From the NCBI GenBank assembly GCA_002794785.1, contig NBBA01000017.1, forward strand, positions 1-64,000: DNA of 64,000 nucleotides, written 5' to 3'. Of this stretch, positions 63,301 to 64,000 are shown piece by piece (position 1 is the stretch's first letter; each line of letters opens with the position of its first letter). The position numbers were made by a program, and so were the translations under genes. The notes under the pieces are model-generated. The model had not been told where the DNA came from. It worked only from the letters and a program-made list of their open reading frames with translations, and did not search any database. The DNA comes from Coniferiporia sulphurascens (Eukaryota; Basidiomycota; Agaricomycetes; Hymenochaetales; Hymenochaetaceae).

Positions 63301-63524
63301 GTGAGTACCCACGTCCATTTTGCGCTCAAATGGTGCTATGGAGTCGCACCAACGCTTCCGGGTAGTCGAATGAGAGATTCCAAGGCGATAAGTGGGTGGT
63401 TTGGCGATAGATGGGATGGATGGGATGTGCAGCGGACGGGTATCGGTGTGGTGGACTACTGCTTATGACAATGGAGACGGTATTATTGGAGGCCTTTGCT
63501 AACATTCTCTCTGTTCTTGTGCAG
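63301..63524 (+). other. Probable 5'-UTR intron of the uL2 gene
   Basis: GTGAGTACCC begins at 63301. A branch-point-like GCTAAC at 63498-63503 precedes a pyrimidine run and GCAG ending at 63524, six bases before the ATG at 63531. Long leader introns are common in ribosomal protein genes. The donor position is inferred. Confidence 0.5.
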
Positions 63525-63530
63525 TGAACG

Positions 63531-64000
63531 ATGGGTCGCGTTATCCGGGCACAAAGGCGGTCGCACGCCATCGTACGTCTCCCGTACTCTCTTTCCGTGC
63601 AGACTTTTCCTTACACCCGCTGTAGTTCAAGGCGCATACGCACCAGAACAAGGCGCCCGCCAAGCTCCGCAACCTTGACTTTGCCGAGCGCAATGGTTAC
63701 ATTCGCGGCATTGTCAAGGCAATTATCCACGACCCCGGTCGTGGTGCGCCTCTCGCAAAGGTCGTCTTCCGCGATCCGTACCGTTACAAACTCCGCAGCG
63801 AGACGTTCGTCGCGACTGAGGGCCTGCACACCGGCGCATTCGTTTACTGCGGCAAGAAGGCTGCGCTTTCCGTTGGCAACGTAATTCCCGTCGCTCAGCT
63901 CCCTGAGGGTACCATCGTATGCAACGTCGAGGAGAAGGTTGGCGACCGTGGTGCGCTCGCTCGCACGAGCGGCAACTACGCGACCGTCATCGGCCACTCG
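63531..64000 (+). CDS. RPL2: 60S ribosomal protein L8 (uL2, yeast Rpl2), 5' part
   Basis: Exon 1 (63531-63572) encodes [14 protein letters not shown]. Exon 2 (from 63626) continues in phase with [20 protein letters not shown], then [50 protein letters not shown] and [15 protein letters not shown], up to the window edge. This is the highly conserved N-terminal and central part of uL2, which sits near the peptidyl-transferase centre of the large subunit. About 139 of about 255 residues are visible. Codon use is strongly biased to C-ending codons, as expected for a highly expressed gene. The rest lies beyond the window. Confidence 0.96.

Noticed and set aside
63106..63468. 120-codon plus-strand frame upstream of uL2
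   Set aside because: Overlaps the inferred leader and 5'-UTR intron; no domain.
1..64000. CRISPR array, operons or bacterial elements
   Set aside because: No spaced identical direct repeats, no ribosome-binding sites, and pervasive spliceosomal introns; the DNA is eukaryotic.

Overview
The window looks like nuclear DNA of a basidiomycete fungus, probably an Agaricomycete. Coding regions are broken by many 45-70 nt GT-AG (a few GC-AG) introns with CTAAC/CTGAC-like branch points and many tiny exons. The gene families fit too: the mushroom-expanded DUF6533 seven-helix proteins, an Mbp1-type APSES factor, a kinesin-3 with FHA and PH domains, a cytochrome b5-acyl-CoA dehydrogenase fusion, and a LINE RNase H tail. 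I rebuilt exon structures by hand and checked reading phase across every junction, so most gene models below close in frame.

Layout. 1-2.3 kb: degenerate retroelement DNA beginning with a LINE RNase H end. 2.4-4.7 kb (-): a Dal5/Liz1-type permease carrying several one-base lesions. 5.0-6.4 kb (+): PEX14, also with one apparent missing base. 6.8-19.7 kb (-): a tandem array of four diverged DUF6533 membrane-protein genes in repeat units of about 3.7 kb. 20.8-22.4 kb (+): an equilibrative nucleoside transporter. 22.6-24.0 kb (-): a short-chain dehydrogenase with two micro-exons. 24.0-26.4 kb: minisatellites and low-complexity DNA. 26.4-28.6 kb (-): the cytochrome b5-acyl-CoA dehydrogenase, ending in AKL. 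28.8-29.1 kb (-): two tRNA-like sequences. 29.5-35.4 kb (-): kinesin-3. 36.9-38.3 kb (-): an aldo-keto reductase. 38.4-47.9 kb: almost gene-free. 48.0-49.9 kb (-) and 50.6-52.8 kb (+): a divergent pair, delta-9 fatty-acid desaturase and cyclopropane-fatty-acid-synthase-like methyltransferase. 52.8-56.5 kb: mostly intergenic. 56.5-59.0 kb (+): MBP1. 59.0-63.5 kb: intergenic. 63.5 kb to the end (+): ribosomal protein uL2, cut by the window edge.

How the genes may work together. Lipid and peroxisome functions recur: PEX14 (import docking), an acyl-CoA dehydrogenase ending in a PTS1-like AKL, and a desaturase sharing a promoter region with an enzyme family that acts on the double bond a desaturase makes. 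The DUF6533 array is a local paralog expansion of putative receptor-like membrane proteins with no known ligand. The other genes are housekeeping (transport, motor, cell-cycle transcription, ribosome).

The least described items are the DUF6533 array with its GT/GC splice-donor switch, the micro-exons (7-17 nt) that carry catalytic or P-loop residues, the desaturase-CFA divergent pair, and paired MluI boxes upstream of MBP1.
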